Below, one piece after another: positions 47,504 to 60,400 of a stretch of DNA of 64,000 bases. How positions within the stretch are numbered: position 1 is the stretch's first letter; every line of letters begins with the position of its first letter. The notes below the pieces were generated by a model. That model made no database searches, had not been told where the DNA came from, and was given only the letters and a program-made list of their open reading frames with translations. The stretch is from Rhabdornis inornatus. Taxonomy: Eukaryota; Chordata; Aves; Passeriformes; Rhabdornithidae. A program made the translations under genes and the position numbers. The stretch covers positions 61,668 through 125,667 of the forward strand of contig VWZS01002414.1 of assembly GCA_013397075.1 (NCBI GenBank), in the 5' to 3' direction.

Positions 47504-50109
47504 TTAGGAACCAATAAAATTATGGTAAATATTTACAAATAATTATCTCACATAAAGGTTACATAAAACCAAATGTCCACAAGTAACAGTCACTCTCATG
47601 AAAAGACACACAGATATTGAACTACGCCAATCTTATTGCATGTTTCTTCAACTAATCTAAAAAAAAAAGTGTTGCAGTCAACCATTTAACTTAGAATAAA
47701 ATCACAAATTCCAGTACTGACAGGAAAAAGAATTTCTTAAAAAAAGGAAAAAAAAGAAAAAAACCCCTTCAAACACCCCCTCCTTTTTGACCCATGCCCT
47801 AGCACCCCTGGTCCCCAGCCCACCTCCCTTTTTGCTACCCAAAACAAAACCCAAAACAAAATCCCCAAAATAATGTTCGACGTCTTTGGCAAATTGGCAC
47901 TGCTGTAATTACATTCAAATATTATAACACACAAAAGCAACACACAGCACTAAGGAAAAAACACCAAGATTTCAAGTTTGTTCTTTTCCTACTAGAAAAA
48001 AAGAATACAAAACATACACATTTTAAGAAGCATTTTTTCATCTGTTTTGCAACAGATGTTATCCCCTACTTTCAAAGGCAATTCAACAGTTATTTTTAGG
48101 AATTTTTTTGTAAGTTATTTTTCGTTTGTATGTACTTTTCAAGGTGAGGAGGCTTTTCTTTTTTTCTCTCTCTCTTTCTTTTTCCTCTCTTTTTAAAGAA
48201 GTATGGTTCAATGCAGGCATTGCAGACTTTGGTGGATACAATAGGTATTTCTTTGTTGCTAGAAGTCCCTAATACATAGTAGTTTGTCTTTAAGAAAAAA
48301 AAAAAGGTTGTTCTTTTTTTTTCTTGGAAAGGAATTCCATTTGCAATGAAATGAATTTCTGTAATTTCGGAATGTACAAAGGCCACTACACAAAGTGAAA
48401 AACCATGACAAGTTTTCTTCCCCCAGGAGACTGAGCAAAGGGAAAGGCAGGTCTAAATGCCCACTGGCCATTTTTCCTGCCTCACTTAGACAAGGCAGAG
48501 CCAGAGACCTTGGACACAGGGGTCTAGCTGGGTGGTGTCTAGGGCTGATGCAGGACTAGGATCCACCTCTCCACAAGCCCTGCAAGCTTCTGAGATACTC
48601 ACGTAATAGTGTACTACACATACAAGTGTGTAGACAGCAATCCCTACATGCATGCCTGCCCACCCGGCAATGCTGCAGCTGTGTCCAGCTCAGTCCTTTC
48701 AGTCTGGCTCCCACCCTGTGGCTCCTGCATTCTGTGAGCCTTTCACAGGACTGGTGAATGAGGCCACTGCTGGACTGATACCTGTGCCAGCTGTGATGCC
48801 AAGGTGAGCAATCCAGGCACCACTTTGATATGCTTTTCACTCAGCATTTGCACATCAAGTCTCATTAGCTCGACCAGAAAAAAAACACTAACTGGTTTTG
48901 ATCCTTTCAGATCTTTTTCCTTGTCATACTGTGGTAACATATACCTGTGACAAGAGCAGGTCTGAGGAACTACAGGGCTTCCTAGCTGGCACCCCTAGCC
49001 TTGTGTTGCTCCTAAGCACTGTGCCTCCAGAGCAGAGTGGCAGCTGGCTGCAGCTCAGAATGTGTGCCCAGTGCCTCTGTCAGTGCAGGCTGCCTGCCCC
49101 GGCTGTGCCTAGAAACACCCACATGTGACCATCACTTGCATGCTTAGCGAGACTTCAGGCCACGTTAGCCAAGAGCTGTTGGTCCTGCAACATTTCATCA
49201 ACAAATCCAGAAGAAAAAACAGGTTTTTCCAGAGTTATGGGGTGGACCAGCCTAGTGCTGTGCTACCTCTTAGGCCTTATGCTTCCCAGTGGCACATGCG
49301 TGTAGAAAAGAGCATGGTACTGGGAAGGACACTTGACCAAAGCCATGTTGCAGCCAGTGACAGCTACACAAGCTGACTCTGCTGCAGGCCACAGTTCTTT
49401 AAGCTATGGGTACCCGTGTCTGGAAATAAGCAAGACCATAACATGTCTTTGTCTCTCCTCCATACTGAAGCATGTGTAAAATACATAAATTAAAGAAAGA
49501 GAAAACCAGAAATATAACCCCATTAGCTAAGACCAGCATAGCAAAGCATTTATCAACACCCAATAACTAAGGCCTGGCACAGTAACGCCATCACACCTCC
49601 CTCACCCACCATGCTACTCTCTCCCACTGCACTGCCCTCACACTACAGCACCAAGAGGAATCAGTCACAGGGAGTCAAGGAGGGGTGACAGACTGGGAGC
49701 TCCATGTACCCTGGTGCTGTTTCCTTCCTCACCATCTCTTTCCCAAGTGCCTCATGCACTGATGTTGTCCTAACATCTTCCAGTCCAATCAGAGAACTTC
49801 TCAGACAGCTTGGAATGACATTTGCCCTCTGGCCCCATGATGCCAGAACCTCATGTGTTTTTCTACTTCAACAGTGATCAAAAAAAACTTTTGATCTGTT
49901 GATCCAGTCCTCAGAGACATCCAGAGCTCTGCAGTCAGTAGAGCTGCCTAACAGTAATATCTCCATAACTGAACCTTCAGACACAGATGATGAAAAAATT
50001 CAGTGTCCACAACATTTTGTGTCTTCTTTATGGTCACAGTCTGACAGCATTTAACTGAAAGCTTCCTCAATAAGTCAGTTCATGCAATCCTGACTCCAGC
50101 CTCCACTGA

Positions 50110-50115
50110 TTTATT
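50110..50115 (-). terminator. Possible proximal PAX5 polyadenylation signal (AATAAA)
   Basis: Minus-strand AATAAA inside the putative 3' UTR, about 3.5 kb after the stop. It could give a shorter transcript, but a hexamer of this kind is also expected by chance in several kilobases of sequence. Confidence 0.25.
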
Positions 50116-53100
50116 TTTACAGCAGCATTGTCCCTCTTCACCTCTCAGATTTAATTTCTTAGCCAGTGTCAGCAATGTATTTGATAAAATTATTGCTGGA
50201 GTGTCAAGTACTGAAAAACCCTCCATCTAACCAAGTGTGTTACAGAGTTCAGTGCTGAAACTGCCTGAAGGCACTTCATGGGGTTGATTTCCACAGGGGT
50301 GTAGTAATGATTCGCTGCTCTCCAGGGCATCCCACCTGAGTAAAGGATTAGCAGGGTACCCCAAACCCCAGCACTGGGCTGGGTCTCTCCCCTCCTTGTA
50401 GCCCCCAAGGGTCATTTGCTTCCCATCTCCACTTCACCCAGTAACCCCTCCCCCATGAAACATGGAGGCCACAGAGCACAGATGGAAGCAGGCAATCCTC
50501 CGTCATCCCCAGATGACCACCTTCTACCAACAGTGCATTTCAAAGACGCTCCCCAAGGAGGAGGATTCCCACAATGAGGACTACGGACAGACAGTTTTTC
50601 TGAGGAAAGCAGTTTTTAAATCTCAGGCTAAATACTCCCAGAAACAGAAAGTACTGTCAAGAAGTGCCTTTTCAGCAGCATGGCATGAATACTCCATAGT
50701 CTAACTCATACTGGCTGTTTGTGACAGAAAGATATCCCAGCAGATGTGAGTGAGCCATGGCTGCCACATTTTGGGAGATGGGTCAGGCATGAGTCCCTGC
50801 TTTGCATGTACAAGGGTGGGAGTTTTAGGTTTCCCCTCAGCAGCTGCCTGTGCATTCACAGAGTCCTTGGGATGGCACACCAAGGGCTGGCCTGATGAAA
50901 GCTTTGAGGCCAGTCGGGCCTGAGCACTTTGGGTCACTTCAGCCAGTGGCATCCACTCATCCATCATTTGGAGGAAACACACCTGTCAAGTCTTTCCTAA
51001 GTCCCCAGCCCAACTACAAGTACTTTTGGCATGAGTTTTATAACATCTGCTGAAATGTCATGTTTGGTCTTCTCAACGTTATCTGAGTTAATATTTGTCA
51101 CACAATCCATACTGCTGAGGAAACAAGTAAAAGTAATGTGGTTACAGGAGAGTAGGCAGAGTGGGTGAAGGACCCACACACCAATGAGCTGCAGTTCCCT
51201 CACTGGGCACACAGACTTGTTTTAGCCAAGCCTGATGGTGTCCAATAGCTGGTATAACTCAGCACACCTCTGCTCCAGATACATCACCAGCACCAACGGT
51301 CAAACCCTTGTTTGTCATCTCTTCAGTGAAGGCACTGGACAGATACATGCCTTTCTGAACTCACAGAGAAGGTGCATGTGCTGAGAGTGGAGACAATGCA
51401 CAGCCCCTGGCCAGGCTCTTGCACATGGTCCCAGGGACAGAAATTCCCTTTACAGTATTGTCCAAGGAATGCAAGCAATCATGGGCTATGCAGATAGTTA
51501 TGAACCCAAAGCAGGGCTTCAGAAGGTTCCTTGTGTAAATTTTCAATGCTGTTATTTGTCTTTTGTTAAAAACAGGTGTGTATCAGTAATTAATTGCTGA
51601 AAGATTAAAAATGGCACTCATCTCACTGATAAGTTCGTCACAAAACTTATCTCTGGATTAGTATAAAGACTCTGGCTGAAATCCCTGATGGGGCCTGTGA
51701 CCATCACACTGAAATGTCACTGAGCTGGTGGGACCTGGATGTCTCCATAGCTGCTGAGGATTGGAACACATCTGCCATGGAAACTTGGAAGTGCTGGCTG
51801 CATTTCCATACCATGAGAAGATGCCACTGGAGTGGGAAAGAGAATTTCTCAGCAGATCAGTGACCGCCATGGATACCAGATATGCAGCACAAGTGATGAG
51901 GTGGGAAGGGAGAGAATAGTGTTAACTCAGGAGCTGCCAGAGAAATGTTTGTACAACTGGAACCTGGTGAACACCAGCTTGCATGTTCCTCCACAGGAGT
52001 GCATCTCAAGTTTGACACCAACAACCTTTCTTCTGCAGGCAAGCACCAACAGGACCCCTCAGCAGAGCCCAGGCAGCTCTGGGTGGATGAGGATGGTTGG
52101 GTCAGGAGTTAAGGAGGCTACAGCCAGATCTTCATCTCAACAGGACCAGGGAGCTTCTCCACTGCCCTCAGGAGGGAAGGGATGGGGTCATGCCCATCAT
52201 CCTTATGTGGCTGAGGTTGTCTGTGCCTTTGTCTGGGGTAGGGGGAGGTTTCAGGGAGAGATCAGCAGTTCTCCTGGCTCCATGGAGAGGCAGTGATTGG
52301 TGTAGCTGCTTAGTAGTCATTTGTAGCTCCTCTGCTCTCTTAATTTAGACCCCCCACAAGGTGCACACTGAAACCCGTGACCATTAGTGCTTCCTATTCA
52401 AGTAGGAGGGAAGAAACATGGAATTAGCAGGGCAAAAGTCTCCTCAGGCATGTCTGGACTACAGTGCTGGAATCTGCAATGCCTTCACAGAAATGTACAG
52501 ACACCCCAAAACAAGTACTTTCCCCTTCAGCGTGGCTTGGAAAGTGCAGCTGCCCTCATGCCTGGTACACCCCACTCATTACATGCATTTAACAAGAATC
52601 GTAACCACAGTATTTCTCTGCCTTCCTCTCAGGGTTTTCATGACTGGGATTTAGCACACAATCTATAGAGATATACATAAGGTGTCAACTGTTATCTAGG
52701 AATTCCTTCCTGGATGCTGCTTAACTTGAATTGGTTCCAGTGTTTAGTATGATGACAAATGAACAAAAATTAATATTAAGCAGTAAAGTATCACAAAATT
52801 GCCTATGTCTTTCAGTTGCCCATGTGTTTGATACAAGCATATAGCATGATCACACACAACTGTCAAATAGGATGCTCTATATAGAAACAACATCAGCCCA
52901 AAATACAGCCACAATGAGTGTTAACCTGGTTCAAAGTTGCTTAAAGCTTACGGAGTTCTTTGAATCAGTGCACCAGTTTCAAAACACACTCTTGGATGTG
53001 TTTTGAGTTCATACTTGTACAATGTTGCTGTTTATGCTTAAGCTACTCTTACAGTAATACAAACAAGCAAATATTTACAGTGGTGTGCTTGCGTAAAACT

Positions 53101-53597
53101 GAGCAGACTGATATTTTCTTTGCCACACACCAAAAAAAAAAACCAGAAAAAAAAAGAAAAAGAAAAGAAAAAAAAAAAGAAGAAGAAGAAAAGAAAATTG
53201 CCTTGAGTCTCACAGCCTGTTTCAGTGTGCAGCAAGAGGGAGCTGCCCCAAGGTGAGCTGCTCACACCTCTTCCTTATCCCCAGATACAGCCATGGCACC
53301 CGCAGGCGATTAAAGCAGTAGCCAGCCGGCTGCAAAGAACATGAAGCTACCACACATTTTTGACCACACAGAGCTTCAGGAGTACCACTTCCTCCTGCTT
53401 CTCTGTTTGATCCAGGACCCAACCAGATTTAAGAATACAATAATCAGTTCAACAAGCTTAAGGAGCAAAATTTCAATTGTCATGTTCCTACTAGGTACTT
53501 TCTCCTTCCCTTTTGCAGTGGCTGGCATGGTGGCAGCAGGATGTCACGGTTGTCCCAGACGTGCGTGCTGTCAGTGCCGATGCCCTGAGCTCCAGTG

Positions 53598-53674
53598 TCA
53601 GTGGCGGTCATAGGCAGCAGCGGCGGCTGGGGCGGCTGCTCCACGGGCTGTGGCGCTGTAGTAGTAGGGGGAGC
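53598..53674 (-). CDS. PAX5: PAX5 exon 10, coding part and stop codon
   Basis: On the minus strand the sequence after CTCCCACAG completes a split glycine codon, then encodes 24 residues: SPYYYSATARGAAAP, AAAAAYDRH, and a TGA stop at 53598-53600. This is the characteristic C terminus of PAX2/5/8 proteins (SPYYYSA...AYDRH). Together with exon 9 it identifies PAX5. Compared with human PAX5 as I remember it, three residues differ in the alanine-rich stretch (A to T, P to A, T to A), giving a purer alanine run. Phase matches the exon 9 donor (G|GC). A second AG lies 18 nt upstream (53693-53694) behind a stronger pyrimidine tract. If used, it would add six in-frame residues (VVSSPT). The canonical acceptor is preferred because it gives the LLGSPYYYS junction found in other vertebrates. 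Confidence 0.96.
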
Positions 53675-53694
53675 CTGTGGGAGATGAGACCACT
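53675..53694 (-). promoter_or_regulatory. PAX5: Tandem splice acceptors of PAX5 exon 10
   Basis: Two AG acceptors stand 18 nt apart on the minus strand: CTTCCTCACAG, whose exon would start at 53692, and CTCCCACAG, whose exon starts at 53674. The upstream one directly follows a long pyrimidine tract (TTTTTCCACCTTTGTCTTCC). The downstream one gives the conserved protein. Both keep frame with exon 9. Confidence 0.6.
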
Positions 53695-56600
53695 GTGAGG
53701 AAGACAAAGGTGGAAAAATGCCAGCTTGCAGTGTTCTGACAATGGGTGTCAGAGAGCTCTCCAGCCAAAGCTTCAATAAAGGCTGGGTAAATAGAATGAA
53801 AATTGCATTCATGCATCCTGCATGAAAAGGAGGCTACCATTGCTTTGCACTGCTGCTTGCTGTTGATGCCTTTGATTCCTTCACTCAAAACATCAGCTTC
53901 ATTTACTTCACCAAAAAAAGTTAATTACTATTCAGAACAGAAAGTCAAGATATTCCAACCCCAACACACTACCATACTCCAACTTCTTTGATTTTTCCCC
54001 CTCCTTTTAAAAGGAGGAGGTTGAACCCCAAAGAATTCAAAATATTTCAGTGAAAGTACTTGTTGACCAAGAAAGGCCTGGAAAATATTGGTGAAAATTC
54101 TCTGTCCTGCAGGGCTAAGCACTGGTAGATAGGATGATTACCCAAGGATCATCAGGAACCTGGACTATTTGTTTGAATGAGGGAGAGTCTTTGAGTGGTA
54201 TCCAGAGAGACATCAATCTGTCCAACCAGCATCAGTTTTAAGAAACCTTCCAAGCACACCCGCAATGAAACCAACTCCGATCCATCCTGAGAAGGGAGTT
54301 TTCTCTCTTCAATGTGACATCAGTTTGGTCTGCAAGCCACCAGTTTCCTATGCATGGGAAGTGAGGCACATCACATGTGGAAGAACCCCCCTGGAAGGAC
54401 TTGTACTCAGCCACATGCATCTGAGACCATCAGGGAGGCTTGGCTGAGCAACAATGAGCCAATGCAAGTAATGGCGCTGGAGTAGTCAGGGCTGTAGGGT
54501 TTGTTTTCATGAGTGGCCCTGTCTGAGAGCTGCCTTTCATCCTAAGCTCCCTGCCTTCAACACACGCAAGACAGCAGTCTATCAGACATTGTCAAGGGTC
54601 TTCACAGCCCTGGATGTGACTTGCTGCAGAGGCAGTGACTTCTGCTGCTTCAGTGACACAGAGGAGCTGGCCCCACCAGGAAAAGGCAATGCCACCAGAG
54701 CTCAGTGGGAACTGTGGACCCCTTAGGAAAGCATCAGTGGCAGTGAAACCAAAGGTGCATTTTTTGGTTGTTCACTTCCCATCCCAGACTCTAGCAAACA
54801 CTGCTCCTGCAGGTCCAACGGCAGACCCTGGGCATAGCCTGAGTGTGGCAGTGCCTCAGTTGTTCTACAACCAAGGCCCTGCACACCCTCTAGAGCTGGA
54901 AGGAGGACCCAGCTGGCATGCCTTGTGCTGTCGGTAACATGCTCTGCACTGAGCCAAAAACCTTCCCCTCTAAGAGGCTGGAGAAACTTCTGCCATCTCC
55001 TCTTATTGTACAGCTTCCAGATGAATACTTTGCTGTTCGCTCCAAAATGACCAGAGTGATTACTTGAGGGCTGCTGGTTCAAAAAGAATCACACAGCCAG
55101 ACTCTTAAGAGGAAGCTCAGGGAAAGTTGCTGTTAACCATTGGCAAAATGCAGGGCTACCTCACTGCTGTGGGTCCAACAGGATCAATCTGACAGGCAAG
55201 CCCAGCTGTTCCTTCTTGGCTGCTTTTGTCCAGAGTGCTACCTCAGGAGATCAGCTCAGGCTTCATCACCAGCCTCCAGCTTTTCATTTCCTAGGGAGCA
55301 CAAGCTGATGCATCCAAAAAACAGAGCACAGGCAGCGTTTGCTCTTGCCCAGTATGTGCAATGCACTACTCAGCACAGTCAGTCAGAGAAGGAGGCTTTG
55401 TCATCATCAGTGTCCTATCAGAGCATGTAGTACTCTGCTGCTGCAGCCCTGAGAGGTCAGGAACAGAGGACTTTGGCTACTGGAATGTGTCTCCTGCACA
55501 GTGCTGTGGCCAAACAGGAGCTTGTACACTCCTTGTATGCAAATTGAGAGCAGTGTGTGGGTCTGTGTTGCCCTCAGTTGCATCCTTAATGATCCAGACT
55601 CCAAAATCAGACAAAACCACTCCAAAGGGCTGGGTTTAAACAAAGTAAAGCAATCTTCAGGAGTGTGGTCCTAGCTGACTAGAAAGATAGTACACAAAAA
55701 TAATTCAAGAGAGTCCGTGAAATCACTGGCCAGGATAAACACTTGCAAAGATGTCTGTATACAAACTCATGCAGGAGCAAATCCAACCCAGATTTAATTT
55801 ACTAGAAGTTAAAAAAATTTAAGCCATAGCCAATGTTGTTAAAGCAGATCCCTTCAGTAGGTGATCATTCCATTTATGTTTGCGCAAGTGTAGTCTTGTG
55901 TTATCTGCTGAGGGCACCACAACTGCTATCCTGGACAGTCAGTCTTCTTCTAGGAGCCTGAGGCTGGGGCTCCTTAACCTAATGTCAGTTACCTTTAACA
56001 GGCTATTCCTGGAGAATACTGGAAAGCTTTGCAAGGACAGTGAAAACCATTTCCATAGGTAGCCTAAAATTAAATGCTGTATACTTCATATCCCAGCCAA
56101 ACTCAAGCCATTGAAAGCACAGAAGCCTTCCTTGGTCAAATTGGCCACTCTTGAATGAGCAAAGGCAAAAGTTAACAGCTTAACAGACTTTGAAATGTGC
56201 ACGCTATGTCTGGCTGGGGTTTTGGGGATGTTCTTTGGGAGCTGCCCTCTTGGGGGTGCCTGCTTTGCTGGCCCATGTCCCATCATGGCCAATCCAGCTG
56301 CACAGACGTCCTTGGGGATCACGGCAGGCAGTACCTTGAGGTAAAACAGTTCACAGGCCAGTGAAAAGGCAGGTGGAACTCCTGTCCTCACCCATCACAG
56401 CACCAGGAGGTCAATGGGAAGCAGGCAGTGGTGGTGGTCAACAGAGATCCCAGTCCCCACTGGCATCAGCACTAGTCCTAGCCATGACAGCTCAGCTCAG
56501 GCAGAGGGGTGAAAAACACACCAGGGGAGGGATTCAGCAGCACCAAACAATTTAACCCTGACTCATGGAGCATGGGGACTCATGGAGTGAGTGGGTCTCA

Positions 56601-59600
56601 CCAGAGCCAGATGCAGTGCTTTCTGAGGTTTTGGGGTAAATGGGGTCTTTTGGGGGTCAGAATCCTTGTTTTCCCATTCTCTCTTCCTCCACTGTTGTTC
56701 TGACTCAATGCAGCTACAAAAAGCCCAATATTTCTCCCATGCATTCCAAAGGCCTTACATTTCTCTCAAGTTAGATTTTGCCAGTTTGCCTTTCAGCTGT
56801 GCAATCAAAGAAGCCTGTATTTAAAGTGAAAAATGAAAGTACTCACTCCTCCTGTCACCATGCCCCCATCCAGATCAGACTAGTCCATCCTTATGTCATT
56901 TTTTCTTTCTAATTCATACTACCATTAATTTATTTCTTGACACAGTCATTTCTAGTGCCTACTTGTTCTCCAATCTTTCCACAGAATCCCACAGAGGAAT
57001 TGAATCTAATCCTAATTGAGAGGCTCCAAGCCCTACCCTTGCATGATGCCTTGCCAGCACTGGCAAGCATGGCACTGCAATGGTGCAGCCAAACCCTCCC
57101 AACCAGAGCACAGGGACCACATCTGCATGTGAGCAGGGACACTGCATCAAACAGAATCCACAGTAAGCAGGATTGAGCCAAATGCTACAAACCACACAAA
57201 ACTGAATTGTTTTTCTTCATTAGACAGTGTTGCTGTTATCTGCCCTTACCATGCACATGTTGAGCTGATCCTATGCTAGTGTGCACCAGTATGTGCCAAC
57301 AGTAAAAGCCTGAGCCCTAGACATGCACGTTTGTCTGCCATGCACTTAAATATAAACGCATGTATCGTGTGCATCCCTGCACTGCACTGCTTGCAGGTCA
57401 CTTGCAGGACAATGTGGGAAAAAAAGAAAGGAAAAAGATCTTCTTTCCCTCAACTCTTTGTCTGGCTTTGAGATGGAGACACCTACTTCAGACACTAAGC
57501 CAGACCACACAAGTGGCCAGGGTTTATGTCCCTTTCCCAGCACATTCCTCCAGGAACTTGGGGTCTATCCACACTCCTGCTGTGGTCGAGGTGGGACTGA
57601 GTCATCCCCCACAGCGAAGTCAGTCATGTCTCTGACACCAAGGGAGGTGTGGGTGTCACCAGGGCTGATGCAAGATGTAAGATCATGAAGATGCTATAAA
57701 GCTGCAGCACGTAACTGACTTCTTCTGCTCCTGCTTCTGTTGACCATTCTGGAGGACCATAGCTTGATTGTCTGCTCTTCCCCAGGAGCCATGAGGCACA
57801 GCAATTGGGACTGCCCCACACAGGGGGGAGCACAGTCCTCCATCTGCACTGGCTTCACAACAGCTGGGGCAGAAGAGGCTTGGGGCCTGGTGGGGAGAAG
57901 TGAGAAGCACCAAAGCAAGAGCAGAGCAGACAGCAGGGTATTGGTGAGTATCTGGTGGTCTGCTGGGGCCAGACAACCCAATCCCAGTGTCTGCATGAAT
58001 ATGGTTCTGCCTTCCCCTGAAGATACAACCTGACACCCCCCCTGCTGCTCCACACATACAGGACAAAGACTGTATGTGGGACTTAAAACCAAAGCTTTCT
58101 TACCATTCTCATCTCTCTCTCTTTACTTTCCCCCAAATATAATTTTTCAATCCAAGTATCCTTTCCTCCGCTTGCAAATCACGACATTTCTCCTTTTAGC
58201 TCCTCTTTCACAGGTCTCAGACTTGTGTGATTGCTGTGGTGCAATTCTTCCTTGCCAGCACAGGGAATTAATTGAACGTAGGTGCTGCTAAGTGCTTACA
58301 GTATTACACTTTCATCTCAGTGAAAGGAGCAGGACTTTGTAAAACAAACTGTGTCAGGCAATGTACCAGTCCTGATTAATTTTGTCAAGGTTTCTCCTCT
58401 GAGGCCGATACTGCCAGAGCTTGTTCTCAGGAGAGAATTACTAAATGCACTCACGTATACTCCTGAGAGGAGTGGAAGCATCCTGGATATAGTTCAAATT
58501 AACCTATTCTCCACTGCATGCGCCCAGGCTCATCACACAGAACCTTCTTGTGTGCAGGGAGACTTGGGGCAGGTTTTAAAGGCCCTGCCACAGGCTCCTA
58601 CTTGCCCTAAACTACCAGTGGGATTACCAGGCACTAGGGAGAAGGGATTGCAGGATCAGGCTTCCAGTGACAAAGGTAGAGCTGTAGATAAGAGAGATCT
58701 CTGCAAGGCACAAGAGACATCTCACCCATAGATTGTGGCTGATTGCAGACCCATTCTTGATCAGATCATACCACTGTACTTGGACCTACCCATGGTCAGA
58801 TAAGGGGATTCCCCCTCCAGGAAATTCCATTCTCCCCCAGTTCTGTGACCAGACTGAACTGAAATGGTAAGTTCATATTTAAGACTTGCTGCAGAATGAA
58901 AATTTGCCTTTTTTTTTTTTTTTTTTAATGCTGAAACAAAGTAAACTGAAGAGGACAAACATAAGGAAGCCAAGATTATGTTTTTTACATTTTCCAACAG
59001 AAAAAAGAAAATAAAATAATCAGCATTGACATTATAGCATGAAACACTTCAATGTCAAGAAAGCTGCAGTTTCTGGGAAAATATAGCCTCTGATTCTTTT
59101 TACCCTTGCCTCATTTAAACACATGTTCACAGCATGCTGCTGCATAAATATTGCTGAAGAAACCCCCTCCAGCCTGAGAATGAGCTTTGCTGTGTGGAGC
59201 ACACTATCCCCACAACTGCTCATATGTCGAAGATGAGTTGGAATTTGTCCCCAAAATGCATTATCTGAACAGGAAATGAGAAAAAGAGGATGAATGCACA
59301 AAAAAGGGAATGGCACAGGTAAAAGGCTCTGTCAGCAAGCAATTGTCTCATGACCAGCCTCTGTTTAAAGTCTTCTGCTGACCCATACCTAACCATCTCC
59401 AGCATCTTCAGGGCATCACCTTGCCCCTAACCCTGGACAGCATGCTCAGAGCTGGTACAGGCCCATCACCTCAAATAAAGAGCTCAGCAGGCCATGTGTG
59501 CAACCTGCTGCTGACAGAATGGAAGGTCCAGGCTCATGCCTCTGGGGTTGCTCAGGAATAGCTTTGGGTTGGCTCCAGATAGTGTGCACACACTTCTCAC

Positions 59601-59759
59601 GGATATCCACAGGCAGGAACATATTAAACAGCCCAGGAGCCTCTCCGAAAGTTGTCTTCATGCAGGTGGAGAGCTGGGTTGTCATTTATTTTCAGTATCA
59701 TGCCAATTTATTTAACACTTCGGAAGGAAAATTTTAAAAGTTACACAAAACCTGGCTTC

Positions 59760-60400
59760 ACAAGCCTATCCATGATGCAGAGCATTGCTGAAGCAGCTTT
59801 TCTGATTCAAAAGGAGTTGCAAAATGAGAAATGAAGAAAGGATGGTGTGTGCTTTTGCCAGAGGCAAAAGCATCTTCCCCATGCTGCTCAACCAAAATTC
59901 TGCCAGCACCGCTGGCTGTGGCCATGGAAACAGTGGGTTTGAGCATGAGGACTCCCCTGGCTTTGTGCAGCTATGCCCATCCATATTAGCTGAAGATATG
60001 TCTGTTGATTTATGATGGAAGCGCTAACAAACCCTTAAATGTGGCACAGCAAATAACAGCATTATACCAGCACCATGGCATGAGAGGCAGAGGCTGTCTA
60101 TTGCTCCCGAAGGATTTGTTTAAGGACAAGAACCATGATGAATACAGCCTGGGTGGTTCAATTACATGGGGACTCAATTACTTAAAACAAAGAAACTGGA
60201 TGAAAAAAGTACGACAAAAATTCAAAATTATTTCGCTGCTGGAGGTCACATATAACAGCCCTGTCATCCATAAATCTGGAAATCTCTAAGGCATGCTACT
60301 CCTGTGTTGAGAGATGACAATTAATTGGTATTTTACTTACCTCATCCATGCAAATTATGCAGGGAAAAATTCTAATTACTGCATGCTACATGTATATAAG
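59760..60400. promoter_or_regulatory. Candidate conserved noncoding element in PAX5 intron 9
   Basis: This block has no coding sense, no repeat similarity and balanced composition, with clustered AT-rich transcription-factor-like words. They include AATTAATTGG (60319-60328) and a perfect octamer ATGCAAAT at 60348-60355, the site of POU factors such as OCT1/OCT2, followed by ATGCAGGG. OCT2 acts in B cells, where PAX5 is expressed. Octamers also occur elsewhere in the window (for example 37211-37218), so the motif alone proves nothing. Conservation is inferred, not measured. Confidence 0.3.

Larger units (their letters stand above)
47480..53597 (-). other. PAX5: Probable PAX5 3' untranslated region (rest of exon 10)
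   Basis: This stretch follows the PAX5 stop on the minus strand. It has no supportable coding exon and no recognisable CR1 or LTR. A canonical minus-strand AATAAA at 47498-47503 lies in AT-rich sequence typical of a terminal 3' UTR, so the end is placed near 47480. The stretch 47480-48450 is AT-rich, with several T/A homopolymer runs and a CT tract near 48160-48190. A second minus-strand AATAAA at 50110-50115 could serve a shorter transcript. Human PAX5 is known to have a several-kilobase last exon, so about 6.1 kb is plausible. The exact end is inference and needs RNA reads. An A-rich low-complexity tract at 53131-53200 reads as poly-pyrimidine on the transcript strand. Confidence 0.6.
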
